Source: Pseudomonadaceae bacterium | GTDB lineage: Bacteria > Pseudomonadota > Gammaproteobacteria > Pseudomonadales > Pseudomonadaceae | Assembly (NCBI GenBank): GCA_019747155.1 | Contig: JAIERD010000345.1 | Location: forward strand, 1 to 38,953 | DNA length: 38,953 nt | Direction: 5' to 3' | Shown: positions 9,372 through 17,149 of the stretch, piece by piece | Position numbering within the stretch: position 1 is the stretch's first letter | Layout: each line of letters opens with the position of its first letter | Notes under the pieces: generated by a model | Seen by the model: only the letters and a program-made list of their open reading frames with translations | The model's database searches: none | What the model was told of the DNA's origin: nothing | Made by a program: the position numbers and the translations under genes

Positions 9372-9692
9372 TCAGCGATAAATAGTTGCCAGCCCTTGGC
9401 GCTCTTCCAGGCACTCGGGGGAGGCCATCTCGAACTCGCGGCAGACCCAGGGACGGTTTTCGTAGATGGTGCAGAGCATGCTGTCGCGGTCCAGCGCCAC
9501 GCACCAGCCATCGTCGAGGCGCAGCATGACTTCGCCGCCCCATTCGTCGATATCGATGTAGCGCTTGGGCACGCCGGTGTCGCTCAGCAGTATTACTTCT
9601 AGCTGGCAGCAGCAGGCCGCGCAGTTCGAGCAGGTCACGGCTGGCGTTGGCTCAAGGCTGGCGAGGGGGATAAGTTCGGGGGCATTTTTCAT
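9372..9692 (-). CDS. YkgJ-family cysteine-cluster protein
   Basis: The 106-residue product carries the signature CSNCAACCC near residue 21, then a second group of cysteines in WCVALDRDSMLCTIYENRPWVCREFE. This pattern defines the YkgJ/Fe-S zinc-cluster family (CxxCxxCC with later cysteines), thought to bind zinc or an iron-sulfur cluster. The biological role is unknown. It lies 57 nt past the DUF2878 stop, so it may still belong to the long upstream operon or have its own promoter. The start Met has no strong ribosome-binding site. Confidence 0.8.
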   Translation of the reverse strand: MKNAPELIPLASLEPTPAVTCSNCAACCCQLEVILLSDTGVPKRYIDIDEWGGEVMLRLDDGWCVALDRDSMLCTIYENRPWVCREFEMASPECLEERQGLATIYR

Positions 9693-9749
9693 TGCCGCAG
9701 TTTAAGCCAGCCGGGTGTTTTGGTGGGCAGCAACCGACCAGTGCGCCGG

Positions 9750-10259
9750 TTAAATCGTGCGATTGTTTCGTTGCGTTGGCTGCCAGGCGAAGTGTTGCAG
9801 CAGCGGCAGCAGCACGGCCCAGAGCAGCGTTAGGCCCAGTAACGTCGGCGCTGTGCCGTACGGCAGGCGCACCCCGGCAAGTTGGGCTCCGGCGTAGTAG
9901 GACAGTGGCGCAGTTATTGCGCCGAGTAAACTGGCGCGCCACCAAGGGCGCGTCCAGGCCAGGCTGTGCTTGAGGGTGCTGGCCAGTAGCGGCCAGAGCA
10001 GCGCCAGCCACAGCGGAATCACCCAGCGCGGTTGGCCAAAATCGAATACCCCCAGATTCAGCAGCAGGCTGTCGAGTAGGGTGCCCAGCAGCAGAGCGCC
10101 GAGCAATAATTTGCCTTCCTGCGCCCAGCTGCTTAGCCAGCTTAAATGCACGCCCAGTACTATCAGGGGCACCAGCAGTAACCACGGCTGAGCGGGGCTA
10201 AACACGCAGGCGAACCAACCGAGCTGAAACAGCACGGCATTGGCCAGCTGCTTAGGCAT
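9750..10259 (-). CDS. DUF2878-type integral membrane protein
   Basis: The 169-residue product is almost all hydrophobic, with five or so membrane segments: LLLVPLIVLGVHLSWL, LLLGALLLGTLLDSLLLNLG, VIPLWLALLWPLLASTL, ASLLGAITAPLSYYAGA and LLGLTLLWAVLLPLLQHF. Length, the LDSLL motif and the place after a Cfa-like methyltransferase agree with the DUF2878 family. Its start overlaps the end of that gene by 8 nt, making it the last coupled gene of the nine-gene operon. I infer a role in membrane adaptation from context only. Confidence 0.75.
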   Translation of the reverse strand: MPKQLANAVLFQLGWFACVFSPAQPWLLLVPLIVLGVHLSWLSSWAQEGKLLLGALLLGTLLDSLLLNLGVFDFGQPRWVIPLWLALLWPLLASTLKHSLAWTRPWWRASLLGAITAPLSYYAGAQLAGVRLPYGTAPTLLGLTLLWAVLLPLLQHFAWQPTQRNNRTI

Positions 10260-11526
10260 TGAAACGGCCTAACAGCGGGGCGTTTTGCGCCGCAGGTTTG
10301 GCCAGCAGCAGTTGCGCGGTACCGATGCTGCGCTCAAGAAAACCACCCTCGCAGTAGCACAGGTAAAACTCCCAGAGGCGGAAGAAATAGGCGTCATAGC
10401 CGAGGCCTTCGAGGCGCTGTTTGGCGGCGCTAAAATTGTCGTGCCAGAGCCGCAAGGTGCGGGCGTAGTGCTGGCCGAAGTCTTCCATGTGCTGCAAGCT
10501 CAGGTCGGTTTCGCGGGTTACCACGTCGAGCATTTTGCTCACCGAGGGCAGGGCGCCGCCGGGGAAAATATAGCGCTGGATAAAGTCCACCGTGCGCCGT
10601 GCTTGCTCGTAGCGCTGGTCGCGAATGGTGATGGCTTGCAGCAACATCAGGCCATCCGGCTTGAGCAGCTGCGCGCAGCATTTGAAGTAGGTTGGTAAAA
10701 AGTTATGCCCCACCGCTTCGATCATCTCAATCGACACCAGTTTGTCGTACTGCCCGGTTAGGTCGCGGTAATCCATCAGCAGCACGCTGATGCGCTCTTG
10801 CAGGCCTTGAGCTTCGATGCGCTGCTGGGTGTAGGCGAACTGTTCTTTTGAAAGCGTGCAGGTGGTCACTCGACAGCCATAGTGGGTCGCGGCATACAGC
10901 GCCATGCTGCCCCAGCCACTGCCGATTTCCAGCAAGTGGTCGCCCGGCTTAAGGTCGAGCTTTTGGCAGATGCGTTCGAGTTTATTCAGCTGCGCCTGCT
11001 CAAGGCTGTCGGTAGGCTGCATAAACTGCGCGGCGGAATACATCATGGTCGGGTCAAGAAACTGCTCGAACAACTGATTGCCGAGGTCGTAATGGGCCTC
11101 GATATTCTTGCGCGAGCCTTGTCGGGTGTTGCGATTGAGCCAGTGCAAGGCGCTGATTAACGGCCGGCCCAGCTGCGCCAAGCCGCGCTCCATGGCGTCG
11201 AGCACGGCGATGTTGCTGACGAACAAACGCACCACGGCGGTCAGGTCCGGGCTGCTCCAATAACCGTGGATATACGCCTCGCCGGCGCCAATGGAACCGT
11301 TGCCCGCCACCAGCCCCCAGAATGCCGGGTTATGCAGGTTGATTTCGGCGTGCAGGGCGGCGCCCTCCTGGCCGAAGCTGAGGCGTTGCTCGCCGTCGTG
11401 AATTACCAGTAGGCCGTGGCGCAACTGCTGCAGTTGGCGCAATACCGCTCGCTTAAGCAAACTGGCAGCAATGCCGTTGGTGCTGCGCCATTGGCTTTTG
11501 GCACTGAGCAAATTAGTGCTTTTCAT
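10252..11526 (-). CDS. Cyclopropane-fatty-acid-synthase-like SAM methyltransferase
   Basis: The start at 11526 (MKSTNLLSAKSQWRSTN) gives 424 residues and is chosen over the track ORF because it follows a GGCAACC-poor but coupled context, overlapping the DUF1365 stop by 14 nt. The N-terminal half resembles the lipid-binding domain of Cfa, and NIEAHYDLGNQLFEQFLDP is the family signature. The SAM loop is LLEIGSGWGSMALYAA. Such enzymes methylate or cyclopropanate double bonds of phospholipid acyl chains. Homologues in light or singlet-oxygen regulons (CfaA/UfaM of Rhodobacter) start methylated or furan fatty-acid synthesis; I infer a similar role here from the neighbours. Confidence 0.85.
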   Translation of the reverse strand: MKSTNLLSAKSQWRSTNGIAASLLKRAVLRQLQQLRHGLLVIHDGEQRLSFGQEGAALHAEINLHNPAFWGLVAGNGSIGAGEAYIHGYWSSPDLTAVVRLFVSNIAVLDAMERGLAQLGRPLISALHWLNRNTRQGSRKNIEAHYDLGNQLFEQFLDPTMMYSAAQFMQPTDSLEQAQLNKLERICQKLDLKPGDHLLEIGSGWGSMALYAATHYGCRVTTCTLSKEQFAYTQQRIEAQGLQERISVLLMDYRDLTGQYDKLVSIEMIEAVGHNFLPTYFKCCAQLLKPDGLMLLQAITIRDQRYEQARRTVDFIQRYIFPGGALPSVSKMLDVVTRETDLSLQHMEDFGQHYARTLRLWHDNFSAAKQRLEGLGYDAYFFRLWEFYLCYCEGGFLERSIGTAQLLLAKPAAQNAPLLGRFNA

Positions 11527-12313
11527 CGGTTGCCTCCTCGGTAGTCGAACGGGCCACACTGAAACTGTCGACGGCGGCTTGATGGGTAAAAATCGGCACA
11601 CGCTTGAGCAGCAAACGCAGGGCTTGCCAGTAAATGGCCAAGACGGTTTTGCCGGTCATCCAGGGGAAACTCAGCAGGTGTCGGTGCAGGCTCTGGCGTC
11701 TGAGTGGCTGGCGTTGCAGGTTGAGGGTGGCGACAAACAGGCGTTGCTCGCCTTGCCAGTCGGCCATTTGAATATTCAGGCGCTCGCCGGGCTGACTAAA
11801 ACGCATGCGGTATTCCAACTCGCGCGGTAGAAACGGCGAAACGTGCAGCGCCTTGGCCACCGCCACGTGTTGGTCGCCATTGGCGCCGGCGGGCAGTACG
11901 TAGTGATAGCGCTCCCGCCACGGGGTATTGCTGACTTCGCAGAGAATCGCCGCCAGTTCGCCGCTTTGCCGGTAGCAGTAAAAAAAGCTCGCCGGATTAA
12001 ACGCCAAGCCCCAGCTGCGCGGTTGTGCCAACAGGTAAATGGCGCCGTCTGGGGTTTGCCCCAAGGCCTCGCCAACGCGCTGGCGCACGGCGTCGATCAG
12101 GCGGACTCCCGCGCGGGTAAATTGCGGCAAAAAATCCGTTTCACGAAAGCCAAAGGGTGCCCAGCGGCTGCGTCCGGCCAGTGGCGACAAGGCCAATACG
12201 GCGTCTTGCTCGCTCAGGTCGAGCAGCAGCAAACCGATCCGGTAGCGAAAACTGTGGGCCTTGGGCGCTAAGCGCTGGTGTGCCACCCAGCCGCTGTACA
12301 GGGCGCTGTTCAT
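11513..12313 (-). CDS. DUF1365 family protein
   Basis: The 266-residue product begins MNSALYSGWVAHQRLAPKAH and has the family block HSFRYRIGLLLLDL. Further on are YLLAQPRSWGLAFNPASFFY and YHYVLPAGANGDQHVAVAK, with the FNPxSFFYCY region typical of DUF1365. The biochemical function is not established. In many genomes it is encoded between an FAD amine-oxidase-like gene and a Cfa-like gene, as here, so a role in modifying membrane fatty acids is likely. It overlaps its neighbours on both sides (ATGA with the FAD gene, 14 nt with the Cfa-like gene). Confidence 0.85.
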   Translation of the reverse strand: MNSALYSGWVAHQRLAPKAHSFRYRIGLLLLDLSEQDAVLALSPLAGRSRWAPFGFRETDFLPQFTRAGVRLIDAVRQRVGEALGQTPDGAIYLLAQPRSWGLAFNPASFFYCYRQSGELAAILCEVSNTPWRERYHYVLPAGANGDQHVAVAKALHVSPFLPRELEYRMRFSQPGERLNIQMADWQGEQRLFVATLNLQRQPLRRQSLHRHLLSFPWMTGKTVLAIYWQALRLLLKRVPIFTHQAAVDSFSVARSTTEEATDEKH

Positions 12314-13572
12314 GCTGTGGCTGACTCAAGATGGGCGCCGAACGCCGCCGCCACGCGCAGGCCACTGACCACCCCATCTTCATGAAAACCATTGGCCCAG
12401 TAAGCACCACAAAAGTAGCTGTGATTGGCGCCGTGCAGTTCTTCCCAGCGCGCCTGCGCGGCCACTCCGGCCAGGCTGTATTGCGGATGGGCGTAGGTAT
12501 AGCGGGCGAGAATTTTGTCCGGGTCGATGGCCGCAGTTTGGTTGAGGCTGACGCAAAAGGTGCTGGCGCTGTCGATGCCCTGGAGGATGTTCATGTTGTA
12601 GGTCAGCGCCGCTGGTTGGCTTGCCGCACCGCCGAGCCGGTAGTTCCAGCTAGCCCAGGCCAGGCGGCGCTTGGGCAGCAAACGGGTGTCGGTGTGCAGC
12701 ACCACCTCGTTGTCGGCGTAGGGCAGATCGCCGAGGATTTGCTTCTCGCTAGCGGTCGGGGCAGCGAGCATTTGCAGGGCTTGATCGCTGTGACAGGCAA
12801 ACACCACTTTGTCGAAGCGTTCGCTGCCCTCGTTGCTGTGCAGGGTCACGCCTTCGGCATCGCGTTCGACCCGCAGCACTTGGCAGTTGAGCCGAATGCG
12901 GCTGGCGAACGAGGCGCTCAGTGGTGCTACATAACTGCTGGAGCCGCCCTGGATAACCTGCCATTGCGGGCGATCGGTGATCGACAACAAACCGTGATTT
13001 TTGCAGAAGCGTAAAAAGAACTGCAGCGGAAAATGCAGCATCTCGGCCCGCGACATCGACCAGATCGCCGCGCCCATCGGCACTATGTACTGCTCGATAA
13101 ACCGCTGGCCGTAGCCGCGTTCCACTAGGTACGCGCCGAGGCTTAAATCGGCCGCAATATTGTGCTGGTCGAGGTCGTCGAGGGTCTCGCGGTTGAAGCG
13201 CAAAATATCGCGCAACATGCCCCAAAACGTCGGTGACAACAGGTTGCGCCGCTGGGCAAACAAGCTGTTGAGGGTGTTGCCGTTGTACTCCACTCCACTG
13301 ACCGGATCGCACACGGAAAAACTCATTTCGGTGGGCTGATAGGCGACGCCGAGTTGCTTGAGTAGCTGGATAAAGTTCGGGTAGGTCCAATCGTTGAACA
13401 CGATAAAACCGGTGTCGATGGCGTAGTCGCGGCCCGCCAGCTGCACGTCCACGGTGTGGGTGTGGCCGCCGACCCAGGCACTGGCTTCGAACAGGCTGAT
13501 CTCATGCTCGCGGTTCAGTAAGTAAGCGGCGGTGAGACCGCTGATACCGCTGCCGATGATGGCGATTTTCAT
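12310..13572 (-). CDS. FAD-dependent amine-oxidase-like oxidoreductase
   Basis: I start at 13572 (MKIAIIGSGISGLTAAYLL), because the Rossmann FAD loop GSGISG begins the protein there; the track ORF adds a 27-residue leader with no support. The protein is 420 residues. After the dinucleotide loop come FEASAWVGGHTHTVDV, the flavin motif found in desaturase/amine-oxidase proteins, and a C-terminal FAD contact YFCGAYWANGFHEDGV. This group is regularly linked to DUF1365 and Cfa-like genes. A desaturation or oxidation of methylated acyl chains is plausible, as in the Rhodobacter Ufa pathway, but unproven. It overlaps SDR and DUF1365 genes by 4 nt each. Confidence 0.85.
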   Translation of the reverse strand: MKIAIIGSGISGLTAAYLLNREHEISLFEASAWVGGHTHTVDVQLAGRDYAIDTGFIVFNDWTYPNFIQLLKQLGVAYQPTEMSFSVCDPVSGVEYNGNTLNSLFAQRRNLLSPTFWGMLRDILRFNRETLDDLDQHNIAADLSLGAYLVERGYGQRFIEQYIVPMGAAIWSMSRAEMLHFPLQFFLRFCKNHGLLSITDRPQWQVIQGGSSSYVAPLSASFASRIRLNCQVLRVERDAEGVTLHSNEGSERFDKVVFACHSDQALQMLAAPTASEKQILGDLPYADNEVVLHTDTRLLPKRRLAWASWNYRLGGAASQPAALTYNMNILQGIDSASTFCVSLNQTAAIDPDKILARYTYAHPQYSLAGVAAQARWEELHGANHSYFCGAYWANGFHEDGVVSGLRVAAAFGAHLESATA

Positions 13573-14333
13573 AGCGGCTCCTTGGCACTGCTGCGCGCCA
13601 TGCGCTTGCCGATGCTCAGTTGCAGGCGTTTGGGCAGGTGGGCGAGTAGCCATAAGATGGCAATAAAGACGCCGGGAAAGGCGATCTCCAGCGGCCGTTG
13701 TTCCAAGCGTTTGGCGATATGGGCGGCGGCTTTGGCGGCCGACCAGCGCAGTGGCATGGGGAAGTCGTTTTTTTGCGTCAGCGGTGTGTCAACAAAGCCT
13801 GGGCTGATCACCGTAACGTCGATGCCTTCGGCGGCCAGGTCGATGCGCAGCGCTTCGAGCAAGTAACGCAGGGCCGCTTTCGATGCGCCATAGGCTTGCG
13901 CGCGCGGCAGCGGCAAATAGGTGACTGAGCTGCTCACGCCAGCCAGATGAGGTTTTATTCCGGCGCGCAGCAGCGGCAAGGCGGCTTCGATGCAGTAGCT
14001 GGCCGAGAATAGATTGGCGCGCATCACCCGCTCGATCATGGCCGCCTGAAAATCGCGCACTTCCAGGTACTCACAGGTGCCGGCGTTGACGATCAGGGTG
14101 TCCAGCGCGCCCCACTGCGCGTGGATGGCTGCGCCAATGGCGCGTACTTGGGCGGCATCACTCAGGTCGCCGGCTAACACCAGAACTTGCCCTGGATAGC
14201 GCGCCGCCAATACCTGCAATGGCGCCTCGCTGCGAGCGCTAACGGCCAAGCGATGGCCGGCTTGCAGCAGTTGCTCGGCCAGTGCGGCACCGATACCGCT
14301 GCTGGCGCCGGTCAGCCAAATACGCCGGCTCAT
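13569..14333 (-). CDS. Short-chain dehydrogenase/reductase
   Basis: The 254-residue product is a classical SDR with an intact nucleotide loop TGASSGIGAALA, the structural NAG in LIVNAGTCEY, catalytic Ser in VSSSVTYLP, and the active pair in YGASK. The stretch IDVTVISPGFVDTPL follows. The substrate is unknown; the neighbours suggest an acyl or lipid-derived carbonyl. The C-terminal tail contains a hydrophobic patch (VFIAILWLLAHLPKRL) that may associate with the membrane. It overlaps the NTF2-like gene upstream and the FAD gene downstream by 4 nt. Unlike the other SDR gene at 35053-35883, this one is intact. Confidence 0.88.
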   Translation of the reverse strand: MSRRIWLTGASSGIGAALAEQLLQAGHRLAVSARSEAPLQVLAARYPGQVLVLAGDLSDAAQVRAIGAAIHAQWGALDTLIVNAGTCEYLEVRDFQAAMIERVMRANLFSASYCIEAALPLLRAGIKPHLAGVSSSVTYLPLPRAQAYGASKAALRYLLEALRIDLAAEGIDVTVISPGFVDTPLTQKNDFPMPLRWSAAKAAAHIAKRLEQRPLEIAFPGVFIAILWLLAHLPKRLQLSIGKRMARSSAKEPL

Positions 14334-14755
14334 GACAGCCGCCGTTTCAGCCAGCGAATCGCCGTGCCGAGTAACGGCAGCTGCTCATACAGCAGGGCGC
14401 CGGCGTCGAAGTAATCGCGATGGCGATACACCTTGGCGTCGCTCCACAATAGGTACGAGCAACCTTCAACACGGATCAACTGACCGCCAGCCAGACGTGG
14501 ATGACGATAGCTCATGGTCCAGCGCAGGTAGCCTTGGCCTTCGCTGACTTGATCGAAACCATAAAAGTCGAAAGCTAACTCGCTGACGTTGCTATACAGC
14601 TGGGCAAAGTACGCCTGCAGATTGTTCAGCCCACGCACCTCATGCAGCGGGTCGCAAAACACCGCGTCAATGCTGTACAGCTCACCGAGGGTGGCTAGGT
14701 TGTGTTTATTTAACCGAGCAAAGGCGTGGGCAAAGCCGTGTAGAAAGTCGCTCAT
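14330..14755 (-). CDS. NTF2-like / SnoaL-like small protein
   Basis: The 141-residue product looks like a cone-shaped NTF2-like fold: N-terminal helix MSDFLHGFAHAFARLNKH, then LGELYSIDAVFCDPLHEVRG and a sheet region ending in KVYRHRDYFDAGALLYEQL. Members of this superfamily can be isomerases, hydratases or non-enzymatic binders. No family-specific active residue can be fixed here. The gene is embedded between photolyase and SDR with 4-nt overlaps on both sides, so its product probably serves the same lipid or stress pathway. Confidence 0.82.
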   Translation of the reverse strand: MSDFLHGFAHAFARLNKHNLATLGELYSIDAVFCDPLHEVRGLNNLQAYFAQLYSNVSELAFDFYGFDQVSEGQGYLRWTMSYRHPRLAGGQLIRVEGCSYLLWSDAKVYRHRDYFDAGALLYEQLPLLGTAIRWLKRRLS

Positions 14756-16203
14756 AGCTCCTCCTCTAGGGCAAATTGCGGCAACTGCTTAAAGGCCGCC
14801 AAGGCTCGTGCCCGGCTCTTGCTCAGGTCGACTATCGGTAGCGGATAGTCGAGCCGGCCGAATAGCCCGCCGTGTTGGCTCACTGCGCTGGGGTTATGAA
14901 TGTCTTTCTTGCCGACTTCGGCAAGCTGGGGCAACCAATGGCGAATAAAACGCCCCTCGGCATCGAAACGCTCTGATTGGCGCTGCGGATTGAAAATTCG
15001 AAAGTACGGTGCCGAATCGGTGCCGGTGGATGAACTCCACTGCCAACCGCCGTTGTTGGCGGCCAGGTCGCCGTCGATCAGGTGGCGCATAAAAAACCGC
15101 TCACCCTCGCGCCAGTCGATCAGCAGATTCTTGGTCAAGAACATCGCCACAATCATCCGCAAACGGTTGTGCATCCAGCCGGTGGTCAGCAATTGCTGCA
15201 TGGCCGCATCAACTATCGGGATGCCGGTACGGCCTTCTTGCCACGCGGCCAATTCATCCGGTGCATGGCGCCAAGCCACGGCTTCGGTGTTGGGGCGAAA
15301 GGCCCGGTGCATTGAGACGCGCGGATAACCGACCAAAATATGCTTATAAAACTCACGCCACAGCAGCTCGTTAATCCAGCACACCGCGCCCGGATTGCCA
15401 GTGTCGAACTCGCCACGGTTATTGCTCAGCGCTGCATGCAGGCACTGGCGCGGCGAGATCACGCCGGCGGCCAAATAGGCCGAGAGCTGGCTGGTGCCGG
15501 GCCGGGCGGGCAGGTCGCGTTGTTGGTCGTAGTATTCGAGCTGCTCGTCGCTAAACGCCGACAAGCGCCGGCGGGCCTCGGCTTCACCGGCCGGCCAGAG
15601 TTGTTGCAGGCTGGTTGGGGTGGCGGCAAAACCGGCCACGCCGCTCGGCAGTAGATCGTGCGCAATGGCCAGCGGCGCTTGTGGCGCCGGCACGGGCAAG
15701 CAGGCGGGCAGGGCGATTTGTAAACGCCGATAGCAGGCCTTGCGGAACTGGCTGAACACTTGGAAATATTTGCCGGTTTGGGTCAGTAAGCTGCCCGGCT
15801 GAAACAATAACTGGTCCAGATGCCGGCGAAAAGCGATGCCGTGTTGCGCCAGCAGGTTGGCGCAGGCAGAGTCGCGGCGGCTCTCATGCACACCGTATTC
15901 GTCGTTGATTTGCACTGTGTCGATTGCCAGTTCTTGGCACAGGCTCAGCAAGGCAGCCGGTACTTGACTCCAGTCCGGCGCGTGGCGAATCAACAGCGGC
16001 ACATTCAATGCGCCCAACTCGCGCTGCAGTTCAATCAAGTTACGCAGCCAAAAGTCGACCTTGCACGGCGCGTCGTCATGGGCCAGCCATTGCGCGGGGG
16101 TGATGAAATACACCGCCACGGTCGAGCCGTTGCTCATGGCCGCGCTCAGGGCGCTGTTGTCGCTTACGCGCAGATCGCTGCGCAGCCAGAGAAGTTGGTT
16201 CAT
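14752..16203 (-). CDS. phrB: Deoxyribodipyrimidine photolyase (CPD class I)
   Basis: Photolyase splits UV-induced cyclobutane pyrimidine dimers using blue light, with FADH- as catalyst and an antenna chromophore. The 483-residue product has the N-terminal Rossmann antenna domain (LLWLRSDLRVSDNSAL) and the C-terminal FAD domain. FAD contacts include TSQLSAYLAAGVISPRQCL and NELLWREFYKHI. The electron-transfer tryptophans are present in AWQEGRTGIPIVDA, LIDWREGERFF and NNGGWQWSSSTGTD, and the flavin-facing Asn of class I CPD photolyases sits in AANNGG. The last motif set indicates photolyase, not cryptochrome-DASH. It overlaps the regulator gene upstream by 4 nt. Confidence 0.95.
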   Translation of the reverse strand: MNQLLWLRSDLRVSDNSALSAAMSNGSTVAVYFITPAQWLAHDDAPCKVDFWLRNLIELQRELGALNVPLLIRHAPDWSQVPAALLSLCQELAIDTVQINDEYGVHESRRDSACANLLAQHGIAFRRHLDQLLFQPGSLLTQTGKYFQVFSQFRKACYRRLQIALPACLPVPAPQAPLAIAHDLLPSGVAGFAATPTSLQQLWPAGEAEARRRLSAFSDEQLEYYDQQRDLPARPGTSQLSAYLAAGVISPRQCLHAALSNNRGEFDTGNPGAVCWINELLWREFYKHILVGYPRVSMHRAFRPNTEAVAWRHAPDELAAWQEGRTGIPIVDAAMQQLLTTGWMHNRLRMIVAMFLTKNLLIDWREGERFFMRHLIDGDLAANNGGWQWSSSTGTDSAPYFRIFNPQRQSERFDAEGRFIRHWLPQLAEVGKKDIHNPSAVSQHGGLFGRLDYPLPIVDLSKSRARALAAFKQLPQFALEEEL

Positions 16204-17147
16204 TGCAGGCTATCTCCCAGCAGGTGCAAAAACTGTAGCTGCTGTAGGGCATTAATCGGTGTGGTGGCCAGGCTGAGGCCAGGTATGTCGCTGAGTTCAG
16301 CGTCGTGAATACTGGCCGCCGCACCCGCCAGCAGCAGCGGTATCTGGCAGGTGCTGGCCAGCTGAGGCAGGTGCTTGCGCAGCACCGTGCTGTCCAGGCT
16401 CTGGCTGGAGAAAAACAACAGCGCCCGTGGGCTCAGTCGCTCCAGCGCCAGGCTCAGTTGATTGAGTGGTACCGGCCAATCGAACACTTCCACCGGACAG
16501 TTGGCACTGCTTGCCAGCCAGGCGCTGAGCCACATCTGCGGCTCCAGTGGCAGGCTGGACAGGTTGATCAGCAACAAGGGGGCGCCACTTTGCTGGCGGT
16601 TGTTGTGGTAAATCCGCGCACCCAGTTTGCTGCGCAGCCAGCTGTGGAAAAACACCCGTTCCAACTCGCTGCCAAATTGCCCCTGCCAACGCAGCGCCAG
16701 CTCCGCCAGTAACGGTAGGAGTAACTGCTCACAGAGAGTGCGCGGCGGATACAGGGCCAGGTTGGCGTTGAAAGCTTCATCCAACTGGCGCTCGTTGAGC
16801 AGGCTGATAGCCTGGGCTAACCGTTGGCGCTCGATCAGCCACTGATTGCCTGGCTTGGCGGCTGGTGGCTCGCAGGCCTTGAGCAGGTCGCCGACCTGAC
16901 TGACCGCTACACCGCGATCGAGCCAGGCCAGAATCGCCTGAATCTTCAGCACCTGTTCGTCGCTGTACAGCCGGTGGCCCTTGGGCGTGCGCTGCGGCAC
17001 GATCAAGCCATAGCGGCGCTCCCAGGCCCGCAAGGTGACTGGGTTGACGCCGGTTTGCCGCGCCACTTCACGAATCGGCAGCCAACCTTCGGGCACCTCC
17101 TGAGGGCTGTTTTGCTCTGCGGCCAGATCCAGTTCTTGCTCGGCCAT
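16200..17147 (-). CDS. MerR-family LitR/CarH-like regulator with degenerate cobalamin domain
   Basis: The 315-residue product begins with a MerR winged helix-turn-helix at about residues 23-70 (LPIREVARQTGVNPVTLRAW, then RRYGLIVPQRTPKGHRLYS). The C-terminal part has the layout of the CarH/LitR cobalamin-binding domain (helical bundle, then a Rossmann-like fold). The key residues look lost. At the place of the CarH W-x9-EH motif the sequence is WQGQFGSELERVFF, with RV where EH should be, and the lower axial histidine of ExH/DxH is replaced in LINLSSLPLEPQ. P. putida has such B12-independent class II LitR proteins (PplR) that respond to light with LOV partners. It probably represses its own operon. 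It starts 2 nt past the DUF523 stop. Confidence 0.85.
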   Translation of the reverse strand: MAEQELDLAAEQNSPQEVPEGWLPIREVARQTGVNPVTLRAWERRYGLIVPQRTPKGHRLYSDEQVLKIQAILAWLDRGVAVSQVGDLLKACEPPAAKPGNQWLIERQRLAQAISLLNERQLDEAFNANLALYPPRTLCEQLLLPLLAELALRWQGQFGSELERVFFHSWLRSKLGARIYHNNRQQSGAPLLLINLSSLPLEPQMWLSAWLASSANCPVEVFDWPVPLNQLSLALERLSPRALLFFSSQSLDSTVLRKHLPQLASTCQIPLLLAGAAASIHDAELSDIPGLSLATTPINALQQLQFLHLLGDSLQ

Positions 17148-17149
17148 GG

